Shown here: positions 7,612 to 13,974 of the stretch, piece after piece
Layout: each line of letters begins with the position of its first letter
Numbering within the stretch: position 1 is the stretch's first letter
Program-made: the position numbers and the translations under genes
The notes under the pieces: generated by a model
Seen by the model: only the letters and a program-made list of their open reading frames with translations
Told to the model about the DNA's origin: nothing
Database searches by the model: none
NCBI GenBank assembly: GCA_030611815.1
Contig: JAUWPC010000038.1
Coordinates: 1 to 15,589, forward strand
From: Desulfobacteraceae bacterium
GTDB lineage: Bacteria > Desulfobacterota > DSM-4660 > Desulfatiglandales > Desulfatiglandaceae
Direction of reading: 5' to 3'
DNA: 15,589 nt

Positions 7612-8136
7612 TTATTTTGGGATAATGACCATTGTCATCCTATTTCTTGCCTCCCTGGTAGGAGGCTGTTCTACTGTTCCTTCCTCAGATATCTCTTCGG
7701 CTACCCGCTTCAGGAGTTCCACGCCAGCATTCATATAGGCCATCTCTCTCCCCCTGAAAAAGACCGTTATCTTAACCCGATGCTTCTTCTCGAGGAACTT
7801 TTTGAGGTTCTTGATCTTGAAGCCCAGGTCGTGATCCTCGGTGTGGGGCCGGAGTTTAATCTCCTTCATCTGACCGCCCCGGCTTTTCTTTCGAGCCTCT
7901 TGCACTTTTTTGCTTGCCTGGTACCGGAATTTCCCATAGTCCATAACCCGACAAACCGGGGGATCTGAATTGGGCGCAACCTCTACAAGGTCAAGCCCGC
8001 CATCTTTAGCCACTTGTATGGCATCACGAATCGATAAGATGCCTAATTGCTCTCCTTCAGCAGAGATCAATCGCACCGAACTCGAACGGATCCGTTCGTT
8101 TATCCTGACGTCATCAGATTTCTTTCTTATGGTCAT
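7612..8136 (-). CDS. infC: Translation initiation factor IF-3
   Basis: IF-3 binds the 30S subunit, checks the start codon and keeps subunits apart. The protein of up to 174 residues has the N-terminal domain (RINERIRSSSVRLISAEGEQ, then LVEVAPNSDPPVCRVMDYGK), a basic linker (QASKKVQEARKKSR) and the C-terminal domain (KEIKLRPHTEDHD, KITVFFRGREM, and the conserved final MVIIPK). The coordinates use the ATG at 8136, which overlaps the thrS stop as TAATG. However, the strong AAAGGAGGT (8146-8138) ends only one to two bases before that ATG and exactly eight bases before an in-frame ATA at 8130-8128, which would give 172 residues. infC is known for rare AUU-type starts that allow autoregulation, so an AUA start is a real alternative. 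Confidence 0.95.
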   Translation of the reverse strand: MTIRKKSDDVRINERIRSSSVRLISAEGEQLGILSIRDAIQVAKDGGLDLVEVAPNSDPPVCRVMDYGKFRYQASKKVQEARKKSRGGQMKEIKLRPHTEDHDLGFKIKNLKKFLEKKHRVKITVFFRGREMAYMNAGVELLKRVAEEISEEGTVEQPPTREARNRMTMVIIPK

Positions 8137-8146
8137 TACCTCCTTT
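8128..8146 (-). promoter_or_regulatory. infC ribosome-binding site with two candidate starts
   Basis: On the minus strand AAAGGAGGT (8146-8138) is followed by A, ATG (8136-8134), ACC and ATA (8130-8128). Counting from GGAGG, the ATG is two bases away (too close for normal initiation) while the in-frame ATA is eight bases away (optimal). The ATG could still be used by termination-reinitiation because TAATG joins the thrS stop and this start. Confidence 0.55.
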
Positions 8147-10049
8147 GTTTAGATTCTTCAACAATCAGGTCAATAAACTCCTCCGCACTCATAAGCGAAA
8201 GATTTTGACCGCTCCTCTGCCTCGGGGTTATCCCGTTATTATCGCATTCTTTATCCCCAATAATCAACATATAAGGGATCTTCTTTATTTGAGCCTCTCT
8301 AACCTTAAGACCTAATTTCTCATTCCTGAAATCGGCCTCAACTCTGATATCCGCATTTTTCAAGGCCCTCAACATCTTCTCCCCATGGGAGATATTCCTG
8401 TCGGTTACCGTGAGTACGGTAGTTTGCACTGGTGAAAGCCATGTGGGAAATGCGCCTGCATAGTGTTCTATCAGGATCCCAATAAACCTCTCAATGGCCC
8501 CTAAAATCACCCGATGGATCATTACGGGCCGGTGTTTTTCGCCGTCTTTGCCAATATAATGGAGATCGAACTTTTCAGGAAGCGTAAAATCACACTGTAT
8601 GGTGGCACACTGCCACTTTCTTTCCAATGCATCTTCGAGTTTGACATCAATCTTAGGACCGTAAAAGGCCCCGTCTCCCTCATTGATAACATACTGCAGA
8701 TGATCATCATCCATCGCCTCGATCAGAGCCTTTGTAGCCATCTCCCAGTCTTCATCTGTGCCGATCGATTTTTTCGGGCGGGTGCTGATCTCCAAGTCAT
8801 ACTTGAATTTGAAAACACCCATCATCTCCTTTACAAATGCAAGGACTCCTTTTATCTCACTGTTGAGCTGCTCCGGTGTGCAGATAATATGGGCATCATC
8901 CTGGGTAAACTCTCGCACCCTGAAAAGGCCGTTCAAGACACCTGAACGTTCATGCCGGTGGACCGTGCCTAATTCAAAATAACGCTTTGGCAAGTCCCTG
9001 TAACTTCTCAACTTGGAGCCATAAATAAGCATATGAGCAAGACAGTTCATCGGCTTGATGCCGTAGGACTGCTCATCAATCTCTGTAAAATACATATTCT
9101 CCCGGTAATTCTCGAAGTGACCCGATTTTTTCCACAGGTCAGTCTTCAAGATCTGAGGGCCTCGCACCAACTCATAACCCTTTCTCAAATGCTCGCTTAT
9201 CTCAAACTCCTCCAAGATATGCCTCAGCATAGCGCCCTTAGGGTGCCAGACGATCATCCCGGCCCCAATCTCTTCATAGGTGTTGAAAAGCCCGAGTTGG
9301 GGTCCTAATTTGGTGTGGTTTCTTTTTTTGGCCTCTTCGAGTCTGTGCAGGTGCTTTTTCAAACTCTTCTTATCGGCAAAGGCCACACCGTAGATCCGGC
9401 TCAGCATGGGCCGGTTTTCATCGCCCCTCCAGTAAGCGCCTGCCACCTTGGTCAGTTGAAAGGCCTTAATTATCCCCGTGTAAGGGATATGCGGCCCCCG
9501 GCACAGATCCGTGAAGCTGCCCTGGGTATAAACAGAGACGCTCTCAACCCCCAGGTCATTGATCAATTCGACTTTGTAATCCTCGGCCTGGCCCTTGAAG
9601 AAATCGACCGCTTCCCGGCTGCTTATCTCTTTTCTAACAAAGGGAAGATTGGCCTTGATAATCTCCTTCATCTTCTCTTCAATTCCGGGGAGATCATCCT
9701 CCTTGAACGGACGATCATAATCAAAATCGTAATAAAACCCATTCTCAATGGACGGGCCTATGGTGACCTTTACACCCGGGAAAAGTTCCTTAACAGCCAT
9801 TGCCATCACATGAGATGTGCTGTGCCGGAGTATTTCGAGGCCCTCCTCGGAAGCTAAATAGACAGGCTCCAATTCGACTTCGGTTTCTATCTCTGTTGAT
9901 AAATCCTGAAGCTCCCCGTTAACCTTTACGCCCACTACCCTGTCTAACCCACCAACCTTCAGGTATTCTAAGGCATCCCGGGCGGTTAAGGATTCTGCCT
10001 CAAGCTGCTCGGCTGATTTATCTTTCAAACGCATGGAAAAAGTTCTCAT
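8136..10049 (-). CDS. thrS: Threonine--tRNA ligase
   Basis: The 637-residue class II synthetase charges tRNAThr. The N-terminal TGS domain (about 1-62) is present. The editing domain follows, with HSTSH (H76, H80) and a later CRGPH motif, which together form the site that removes Ser-tRNAThr. The catalytic core carries GIKPMNCLAHMLIYG and RYFELGTVHRHERSG, with the zinc-ligand Cys and His, and RPVMIHRVILGAIERFIGIL. The C-terminal anticodon-binding domain starts around WLSPVQTTVLTVTD. The start at 10049 lacks a good ribosome-binding site: the only AGGAG is 16 bases away, and an in-frame ATG at 10034 has none either. It is the first gene of the translation operon; its stop overlaps the infC ATG. 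Confidence 0.96.
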   Translation of the reverse strand: MRTFSMRLKDKSAEQLEAESLTARDALEYLKVGGLDRVVGVKVNGELQDLSTEIETEVELEPVYLASEEGLEILRHSTSHVMAMAVKELFPGVKVTIGPSIENGFYYDFDYDRPFKEDDLPGIEEKMKEIIKANLPFVRKEISSREAVDFFKGQAEDYKVELINDLGVESVSVYTQGSFTDLCRGPHIPYTGIIKAFQLTKVAGAYWRGDENRPMLSRIYGVAFADKKSLKKHLHRLEEAKKRNHTKLGPQLGLFNTYEEIGAGMIVWHPKGAMLRHILEEFEISEHLRKGYELVRGPQILKTDLWKKSGHFENYRENMYFTEIDEQSYGIKPMNCLAHMLIYGSKLRSYRDLPKRYFELGTVHRHERSGVLNGLFRVREFTQDDAHIICTPEQLNSEIKGVLAFVKEMMGVFKFKYDLEISTRPKKSIGTDEDWEMATKALIEAMDDDHLQYVINEGDGAFYGPKIDVKLEDALERKWQCATIQCDFTLPEKFDLHYIGKDGEKHRPVMIHRVILGAIERFIGILIEHYAGAFPTWLSPVQTTVLTVTDRNISHGEKMLRALKNADIRVEADFRNEKLGLKVREAQIKKIPYMLIIGDKECDNNGITPRQRSGQNLSLMSAEEFIDLIVEESKQRR

Positions 10050-10059
10050 ATTAATTGTT

Positions 10060-10088
10060 GATGGTCTCCTAAAAAGTCAAAAAGTCCA
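10060..10088. repeat. Solitary terminal-repeat end of the GATG...TAAAAAGTC element family
   Basis: GATGGTCTCCTAAAAAGTCA begins at 10060 and its first 25 bases match the reverse complement of 13900-13924 at 24 of 25 positions. It also resembles the ends of the 160-bp element at 11771-11930. No partner end was found nearby, so this looks like a remnant. It lies in the thrS 5' leader, only 10 bp from the start codon. Confidence 0.6.
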
Positions 10089-10134
10089 GGATTTCGAGTG
10101 ATCCTCTTGAGGTTAATTCATTATAATAATTCGC

Positions 10135-10158
10135 AATTCCTCAATTCCTAAATTCCTC
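10135..10158. repeat. Octamer tandem repeat AATTCCTC (three copies)
   Basis: AATTCCTC, AATTCCTA and AATTCCTC are in tandem in the thrS leader. This is the reverse complement of the GAGGAATT units seen at 1734-1766 and 13830-13849. Confidence 0.8.
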
Positions 10159-10162
10159 AATG

Positions 10163-10195
10163 CATGTAAAAAAGTATTTTTTACATGGGTGTCAA
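10163..10195 (-). promoter_or_regulatory. TTGACA box with overlapping 11-bp perfect palindrome upstream of thrS
   Basis: On the minus strand TTGACA (10195-10190) is a full -35 match. Directly after it comes a perfect 11-bp inverted repeat, CATGTAAAAAA (plus strand 10163-10173) and TTTTTTACATG (10177-10187), with a three-base centre. A -10 box at the right distance is poor (TTTTTA). The palindrome overlaps the spacer and -10 position, as an operator would. It could instead be a hairpin in an RNA or a repeat. Confidence 0.35.
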
Positions 10196-10215
10196 CTGTC
10201 CATCAAAGAAAATAA

Positions 10216-10250
10216 GGCATCCGAAGTAAAGGGCCACTTCTCAAGATGCC
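10216..10250 (-). terminator. Possible intrinsic terminator upstream of the thrS operon
   Basis: Read on the minus strand, GGCATC (10250-10245) pairs with GATGCC (10221-10216) and inner GAAGT (10240-10236) pairs with ACTTC (10227-10223). The hairpin is followed by TTATTTTCTTT. It sits about 450 bp beyond the nitrilase-family gene and upstream of the possible thrS promoter, so it would insulate the two units. An internal loop weakens the stem. Confidence 0.45.
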
Positions 10251-10338
10251 TCATAAAATCTTCACTTAAATTATCAACGCAATTGAATATATTGTGTTAA
10301 AGAAACAGATCTTGAGGTTATCCTTCCAAATAGTGTCT

Positions 10339-10465
10339 GAACGAAATAACTTCCCTATTTCATACTCTTACATAATCGTAATCTTACTCAAAACGATTAT
10401 GATTAAGAGTACGATTAAGAGTATGAATCCAAAAACAAATTTCAAATGTGGCAGTTATTTCGTCC
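10339..10465. repeat. Nested inverted-repeat element, about 127 bp
   Basis: The outer arms ACGAAATAACT (10341-10351) and AGTTATTTCGT (10453-10463) are perfectly complementary over 11 bp, with near matches beyond. Inside, CATACTCTTA (10361-10370) pairs with TAAGAGTATG (10416-10425) and ATAATCG (10372-10378) with CGATTAT (10394-10400). The right half also holds a tandem 12-mer, GATTAAGAGTAC/GATTAAGAGTAT (10401-10424). No coding sequence is seen. It is probably a small non-autonomous element or a structured repeat. Confidence 0.6.
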
Positions 10466-10700
10466 TCTCCAGCCCCCGCACAGTGATTCCAAGCGACCAA
10501 ATCTAAAAAACATTGTTTCTATAAACAATAACGTGATGAAATGCAAGCAAAAAGTGAACACGCCGCCTATTCCATCGCTCTTAACCTCCCAGCAAGAGGG
10601 GATTTTCGGGGATTCAATCGATAAAGGCGGGAAACCATTTGAAAAACTTCATACAGAATCTTGTCAAACACATGAAAAGCAAGGAGATACCCGTTGTCAA
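10466..10700. other. Gene-free stretch downstream of the nitrilase-family gene
   Basis: A plus-strand frame stays open from 10446 to 10772 but begins inside the neighbouring inverted repeat, has no ribosome-binding site, and runs into the opposite-strand amidohydrolase. The minus strand is also open for about 65 codons without recognisable similarity. A small hairpin, ATTGTTT-CTAT-AAACAAT, lies at 10512-10529. I see no supported gene. Confidence 0.4.
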
Positions 10701-11468
10701 TCAAAAAACCCTGTCATCAAGTGCACTGAAATCCTCTCGTACGGCCTTGACAAAATCAGGTTGAATCTCTGACGATACAATACACCCCTTTTCTCCTCCT
10801 TCAGCAACCACTCTACCCAATGGATCAACTATCATGCTGTGGCCTGCGAATGGTTTCCCCGCGCTGGAACCTGCACAGTTACAGGAGAAAACATAGGCCA
10901 GATTCTCGTGGGCCCTTGCTCGGTTAAACAGGATCCATGCATCTAATCGCAATTTAGGCCATGCGGACGGAATCATAAAAAAAACTGCACCCTTATCAAC
11001 CATCTTACGATAAAGTTCAGGGAAACGAAGATCGTAGCATGTTGTTATCCCCCCTTTACCCCAGGGTGTATCCACGACGACCGCTTCTTTTCCGGGACTA
11101 AGAAGTTTTCTCTCTTCGGATTGATAGCCAAAAAGATGTATCTTGCGGTATTCGGCAATAATCCGGCCATGAGGGTCCAAAAGAAGGGTGGCATTAAACA
11201 GCTCTTCCCCTTGTCTCAAGACAATACTTCCCATCAGAACGTGCGTCTTTAATTCTGCTGCCTTTTCCTGCAATGCCGAAACAGTTGGGCCATCTACCGG
11301 TTCGCTGTCACGTCGGTAGCGATCAAATGAAAAATACCCGCAGGGCCACAATTCGGGAAGCAATATCAAATCGCTTTCAGGTGCCTTACTGAGAAGTCTC
11401 AGGACAGACTCGAGATTCTCTTCTTTGGACCTCTCTTTGATCTCAAGCTGGATACTTGTTACACGCAT
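10701..11468 (-). CDS. Carbon-nitrogen hydrolase (nitrilase superfamily), omega-amidase-like
   Basis: The 255-residue protein has the complete nitrilase-superfamily catalytic triad: Glu39 in LLPELW, Lys109 in YRKIHLF, and the nucleophile Cys144 in TTCYDLRFPELYR. These enzymes hydrolyse or condense non-peptide carbon-nitrogen bonds through a cysteine thioester. The short length, the CYDLRFPEL nucleophile box and KIHLF resemble the Nit2/YafV omega-amidase-like branch, which removes the amide of alpha-ketoglutaramate or related omega-amides, but the substrate cannot be fixed from sequence. No signal peptide is visible, so it is probably cytosolic. The ATG at 11468 follows AAGGGGAG very closely, an imperfect arrangement. 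It appears to be a single-gene unit flanked by repeat-rich DNA on both sides. Confidence 0.88.
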   Translation of the reverse strand: MRVTSIQLEIKERSKEENLESVLRLLSKAPESDLILLPELWPCGYFSFDRYRRDSEPVDGPTVSALQEKAAELKTHVLMGSIVLRQGEELFNATLLLDPHGRIIAEYRKIHLFGYQSEERKLLSPGKEAVVVDTPWGKGGITTCYDLRFPELYRKMVDKGAVFFMIPSAWPKLRLDAWILFNRARAHENLAYVFSCNCAGSSAGKPFAGHSMIVDPLGRVVAEGGEKGCIVSSEIQPDFVKAVREDFSALDDRVF

Positions 11469-11497
11469 ACTCCCCTTACCCCCGTGATATATTGATC

Positions 11498-11538
11498 CTG
11501 GATGCTGGATACTGGATGCTGGATACTGGATCTGGATA
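11498..11538. repeat. Heptamer tandem array CTGGATR (about six copies)
   Basis: CTGGATG, CTGGATA, CTGGATG, CTGGATA, CTGGAT and CTGGATA run in series 30 bp upstream of the nitrilase-family gene. Two further units, CTGGATA and CTGGATG, recur at about 11616-11629. Confidence 0.9.
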
Positions 11539-11546
11539 CCCCTTGG

Positions 11547-11573
11547 GATTGTTGATTGTTGATTGTTGATTGA
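11547..11573. repeat. Heptamer tandem array GATTGTT (about 3.8 copies)
   Basis: Three perfect GATTGTT units are followed by GATTGA. The unit is identical to that at 314-333, more than 11 kb away. Confidence 0.9.
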
Positions 11574-11636
11574 AAGACCAAAAGGCCTTGAACCTTATGC
11601 CTTACGCCTACAACTCTGGATACTGGATGCCCGTTT

Positions 11637-11669
11637 TTCTGACTTCTGACTTCTGACCTCCGACCTCTG
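11637..11669. repeat. Heptamer tandem array TTCTGAC (about 4.5 copies)
   Basis: Three perfect TTCTGAC units are followed by CTCCGAC and CTCTG. A second short array, TTCTGAC, TCCTGAC and TCCTGTC, lies at 11717-11737. Both are preceded by the same CGTTTTTC. Confidence 0.88.
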
Positions 11670-11770
11670 GGCTTTGTTGCTGGTCGAAGATCCCGTTTGA
11701 GCGGGGATACTCGTTTTTCTGACTCCTGACTCCTGTCTCGCACAATTACACGTTTCTTTTATCAACTATT

Positions 11771-11930
11771 GATGAACTCGTAAAAAGTCCAATTTTCGCT
11801 ATAAATGGCTAAGTAAAAATTTCCATATACAAAGCGTAGTGATTTTTCAGGGTCGAAGGCATACATGTAGTATGTTGAGAGCCTGAAAAATCACTGCAAC
11901 GCAGTAGATGGGACTTTTTACGACGCCATC
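11771..11930. mobile_element. 160-bp MITE-like element with terminal inverted repeats
   Basis: The left end GATGAACTCGTAAAAAGTCC (11771-11790) and the reverse complement of the right end (11911-11930) agree at 17 of 20 positions. Inside, AGTGATTTTTCAGG (11838-11851) pairs perfectly with CCTGAAAAATCACT (11882-11895); GCGT/ACGC extends the stem after a three-base bulge, and CATAC/GTATG forms its tip. The element is flanked by a direct repeat AACTATT (11764-11770 and 11931-11937), which extends to ATCAACTATTG if the end bases are shared. It has no coding capacity. It is inserted precisely at the end of the GH13 gene, whose TAG stop lies in the right copy of the duplicated target. It is probably mobilised in trans by an unknown transposase. 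Confidence 0.75.
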
Positions 11931-11932
11931 AA

Positions 11933-13618
11933 CTATTGGAGAAAGTAGACGCCGTACGGCGCAACACTTCCCTCAAATACGGTTTTGCTGATAAGATCGG
12001 TCATCCCTTTGTATTGAGGCAGTTTTATCCTATCGTCACTCACGTTTACCACAGCAAGAAGGTTTTTCCCCTTGCATATCCTCTCTATGACAAACAGTCT
12101 TTTGTCCGATTGAAGCACGTCTCTCTCCATAGAATGGTGAAACGCCTGAATCTCTTTTCTCACATTCAAAAGGTGAAGGAATTCCTCTAACACCTTATAT
12201 CTCAGAGACCCAGGATCCGAGAGATCCTTAAAAACTTCCTCGGCTGAGAGTTTTTCGCGATTGATCATGCGATTCATACCGGTCTCTTTCACGCCTTCTA
12301 AATAATTCCTGGAGCCTAAGAGACAATGAATATAGATACCGGGGACCCCCTTGTCCACAAGCATAATCGCATTGGCAGCCATGAAACGCCTGATGTCGAC
12401 CTCCAGATCCGGGTTTGAAGGGTCGTTGATCGCGTCATAATAAGTTATGTTCAGCTCATAGGGCACTTCGCCCTGCTGTGTTGCCTTGTATGATATCAGC
12501 CCTCCATGCCCGGTTGTTGTTTCAAGCAATCCCTCAAAACAGGGTGGGGGGAGTATCTCCTTTGCGCCCAACAGCCCTATGCCATCATGGGATGCGAGAA
12601 AGTTGAAAAAGAGGAGATCCTGCCGGATCCGCTTAGTCTCTTCCTGAAGAATTGAGGCGTCCTGCCTAATAAAACCGTCGATCACAAGCGGAGGCAAGGA
12701 AAAATGGTAGGCCATATTACCCTCATGTCTTGTTTCCAGATATGACACGTTATACTTATAGGGAAAGTTTACCTCTGTTACAATGATAGTGTAAGGAGCA
12801 ATGTATTCAGCCACGGTCCTGAGGAGTTTGACCATCTCGTGTGTCTGGGGCAGGTTCACACAACTGGTCTCGGGCTCTTTCCAAACATACCCGATTGCAT
12901 CCAGCCGGATAATCTCAATCCCCTGTGAAAGGTAAAACATAAAGACATCGAGGATCTCTAAAGTAACTTTCGGATTATGAAAGTTCAGGTCTACCTGGTC
13001 CTCACTAAATGTTGTCCACACATACTTCTTACCCATGGCAGTATCGAACCCCGTCAACAAGGGTTGTACGCGGGGTCGAAATACCCCTGGCATGTCCACA
13101 GGATTGTCATAGCTCAAGAAATAGTCACGATATCGTTCATCCCCCCGCAAGAATCCCTGAAACCACTCCGATCGGCTTGAAACATGGTTCATAACGAGAT
13201 CGGCCATTAGACGGTAGCCTTTTCCAATGTTCCGGATATCCTCCCAAGAGCCAAATTTTGGGTCAACATCCCTGTAATCAATAACGGAAAATCCTCCATC
13301 TGAACTGCTCGGGAAAAAAGGGAGTATATGCACGCAGGTAACAGCAGATTTTACGTGGTTAGTCAAAAACCCGTGAAGTGTGCAGAGCGGTTTTTCCCCT
13401 CTTTTCTGGATAGAGTCGGCATAGGTAATCAAGATCGCATCGTCCTCGTTGAGCACGATCTGATCATTATATTTCTTTCTTTTCGCAAGAATCGTCTCAT
13501 TGTTTTCATACTTAGACAGAATACTTTTAAGATCATTAAGTATACTGTTAACATCCTCTCCTGGATAGAGTATCTTCAGGATTTCTTTCGTACGATTCAA
13601 AAGCTTGATCGAACTCAT
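11933..13618 (-). CDS. GH13 sucrose-phosphorylase-type enzyme (glucosylglycerate phosphorylase-like)
   Basis: With the ATG at 13618 the protein has 561 residues; GGAG nine bases upstream supports this over ORF-extending ATGs at 13633 and 13672. The alpha-amylase barrel is of the sucrose-phosphorylase type: YADSIQKRGEKPL near the N-terminus, HILPFFPSSSDGGFSVIDY, the nucleophile Asp240 in RLDAIGY, the acid/base Glu282 in VTEVNFP, and Asp345 in LASHDGIG. Enzymes of this group split an alpha-glucoside with phosphate, giving glucose-1-phosphate. The loop KGVPGIYIHCLLGSRNYLEG with MINREKL looks more like glucosylglycerate phosphorylase and its unassigned relatives than true sucrose phosphorylase, but this is judged from memory. 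No signal peptide is seen. The divergent neighbour is phosphoglucomutase, which would use the product. A MITE-like element abuts the stop codon. Confidence 0.85.
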   Translation of the reverse strand: MSSIKLLNRTKEILKILYPGEDVNSILNDLKSILSKYENNETILAKRKKYNDQIVLNEDDAILITYADSIQKRGEKPLCTLHGFLTNHVKSAVTCVHILPFFPSSSDGGFSVIDYRDVDPKFGSWEDIRNIGKGYRLMADLVMNHVSSRSEWFQGFLRGDERYRDYFLSYDNPVDMPGVFRPRVQPLLTGFDTAMGKKYVWTTFSEDQVDLNFHNPKVTLEILDVFMFYLSQGIEIIRLDAIGYVWKEPETSCVNLPQTHEMVKLLRTVAEYIAPYTIIVTEVNFPYKYNVSYLETRHEGNMAYHFSLPPLVIDGFIRQDASILQEETKRIRQDLLFFNFLASHDGIGLLGAKEILPPPCFEGLLETTTGHGGLISYKATQQGEVPYELNITYYDAINDPSNPDLEVDIRRFMAANAIMLVDKGVPGIYIHCLLGSRNYLEGVKETGMNRMINREKLSAEEVFKDLSDPGSLRYKVLEEFLHLLNVRKEIQAFHHSMERDVLQSDKRLFVIERICKGKNLLAVVNVSDDRIKLPQYKGMTDLISKTVFEGSVAPYGVYFLQ

Positions 13619-13679
13619 CAAAAAAAACTCCATAAAACGGCAGAGTAAGGGTTCGGACTTGCGCAACAACATGTGGAAT

Positions 13680-13699
13680 CAGAATAAATCAGAATAAAT
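13680..13699. repeat. Tandem 10-bp repeat CAGAATAAAT (two copies)
   Basis: Two perfect adjacent copies lie in the 356-bp intergenic region between the divergent GH13 and pgm genes. The rest of that region up to 13785 shows no gene. It contains a 9-bp inverted repeat GGTTCGGAC/GTCCGAACC at 13650-13658 and 13736-13744. Confidence 0.7.
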
Positions 13700-13791
13700 A
13701 AAGCAGATGGCCAACACAAGGGTTTTTTTGATATTGTCCGAACCGAACAACTTTTGTAGATGCATTGCCCATAAAAATGGATTACACTATT

Positions 13792-13924
13792 GATGCGCCC
13801 GTAAGAACTCCTTTTTACGGGCAATTACGAATTCAGGAATTGAGGAATTACAAATTATTATAATCAGTTAGACCCAGGGTAATGGTACCAAACCGTGCGC
13901 TTTTTGACTTTTTACGAGACCATC
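13792..13924. mobile_element. Degenerate relative of the MITE-like element, upstream of pgm
   Basis: The left end GATGCGCCCGTAAGAACTCC (13792-13811) and the reverse complement of the right end (13905-13924, GATGGTCTCGTAAAAAGTCA) agree at 14 of 20 positions and resemble the ends of the 11771-11930 element. The flanks show ACTAT on both sides (13786-13790 and 13925-13929). The left end itself folds into GCCCGTAA/TTACGGGC (13797-13804 and 13815-13822). The interior differs from the other element and holds the AATTCAGG/AATTGAGG array at 13830-13849. It may be a decayed or composite insertion. Confidence 0.5.
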
Positions 13925-13932
13925 ACTATGAG
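13904..13932 (+). promoter_or_regulatory. Probable sigma70-type promoter for pgm
   Basis: TTGACT (13904-13909), a 17-bp spacer and TATGAG (13927-13932) match five and four consensus positions. The start would fall near 13939, 36 bases before the pgm ATG. The -35 box lies inside the terminal repeat of the neighbouring element, the -10 box in the flanking chromosomal DNA. Confidence 0.45.
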
Positions 13933-13974
13933 AAACATCTATAAAATTGGCAAACCATCTTTCGGAGGTACTTC

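Noticed and set aside
10050..10320. T-box or threonine attenuator leader for thrS
   Set aside because: I looked for the conserved T-box AGGGTGGNACCGCG sequence and a Thr-rich leader peptide and found neither.
10446..10772. 108-codon plus-strand open frame
   Set aside because: It starts in the nested inverted repeat, has no ribosome-binding site, overlaps the amidohydrolase on the other strand and matches no family I recognise. A decayed gene here cannot be excluded.
11498..11737. CRISPR array
   Set aside because: Units are 7 bp and directly adjacent, with no spacers of 25-40 bp and no cas genes.
11459..11743. 94-codon minus-strand open frame upstream of the nitrilase-family gene
   Set aside because: Its translation simply reads through the CTGGATR, GATTGTT and TTCTGAC arrays (repeated SSIQ, INNQQ, RSEVRSQ). 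It overlaps the start of the real gene and has no family resemblance.
13619..13672. N-terminal extension of the GH13 protein to the ATG at 13672
   Set aside because: The extra 18 residues are not family-like and the GGAG ribosome-binding site fits the ATG at 13618.
13650..13744. GGTTCGGAC/GTCCGAACC inverted repeat as a third mobile element
   Set aside because: Only nine base pairs, no flanking duplication and no match elsewhere in the window strong enough to support an element.
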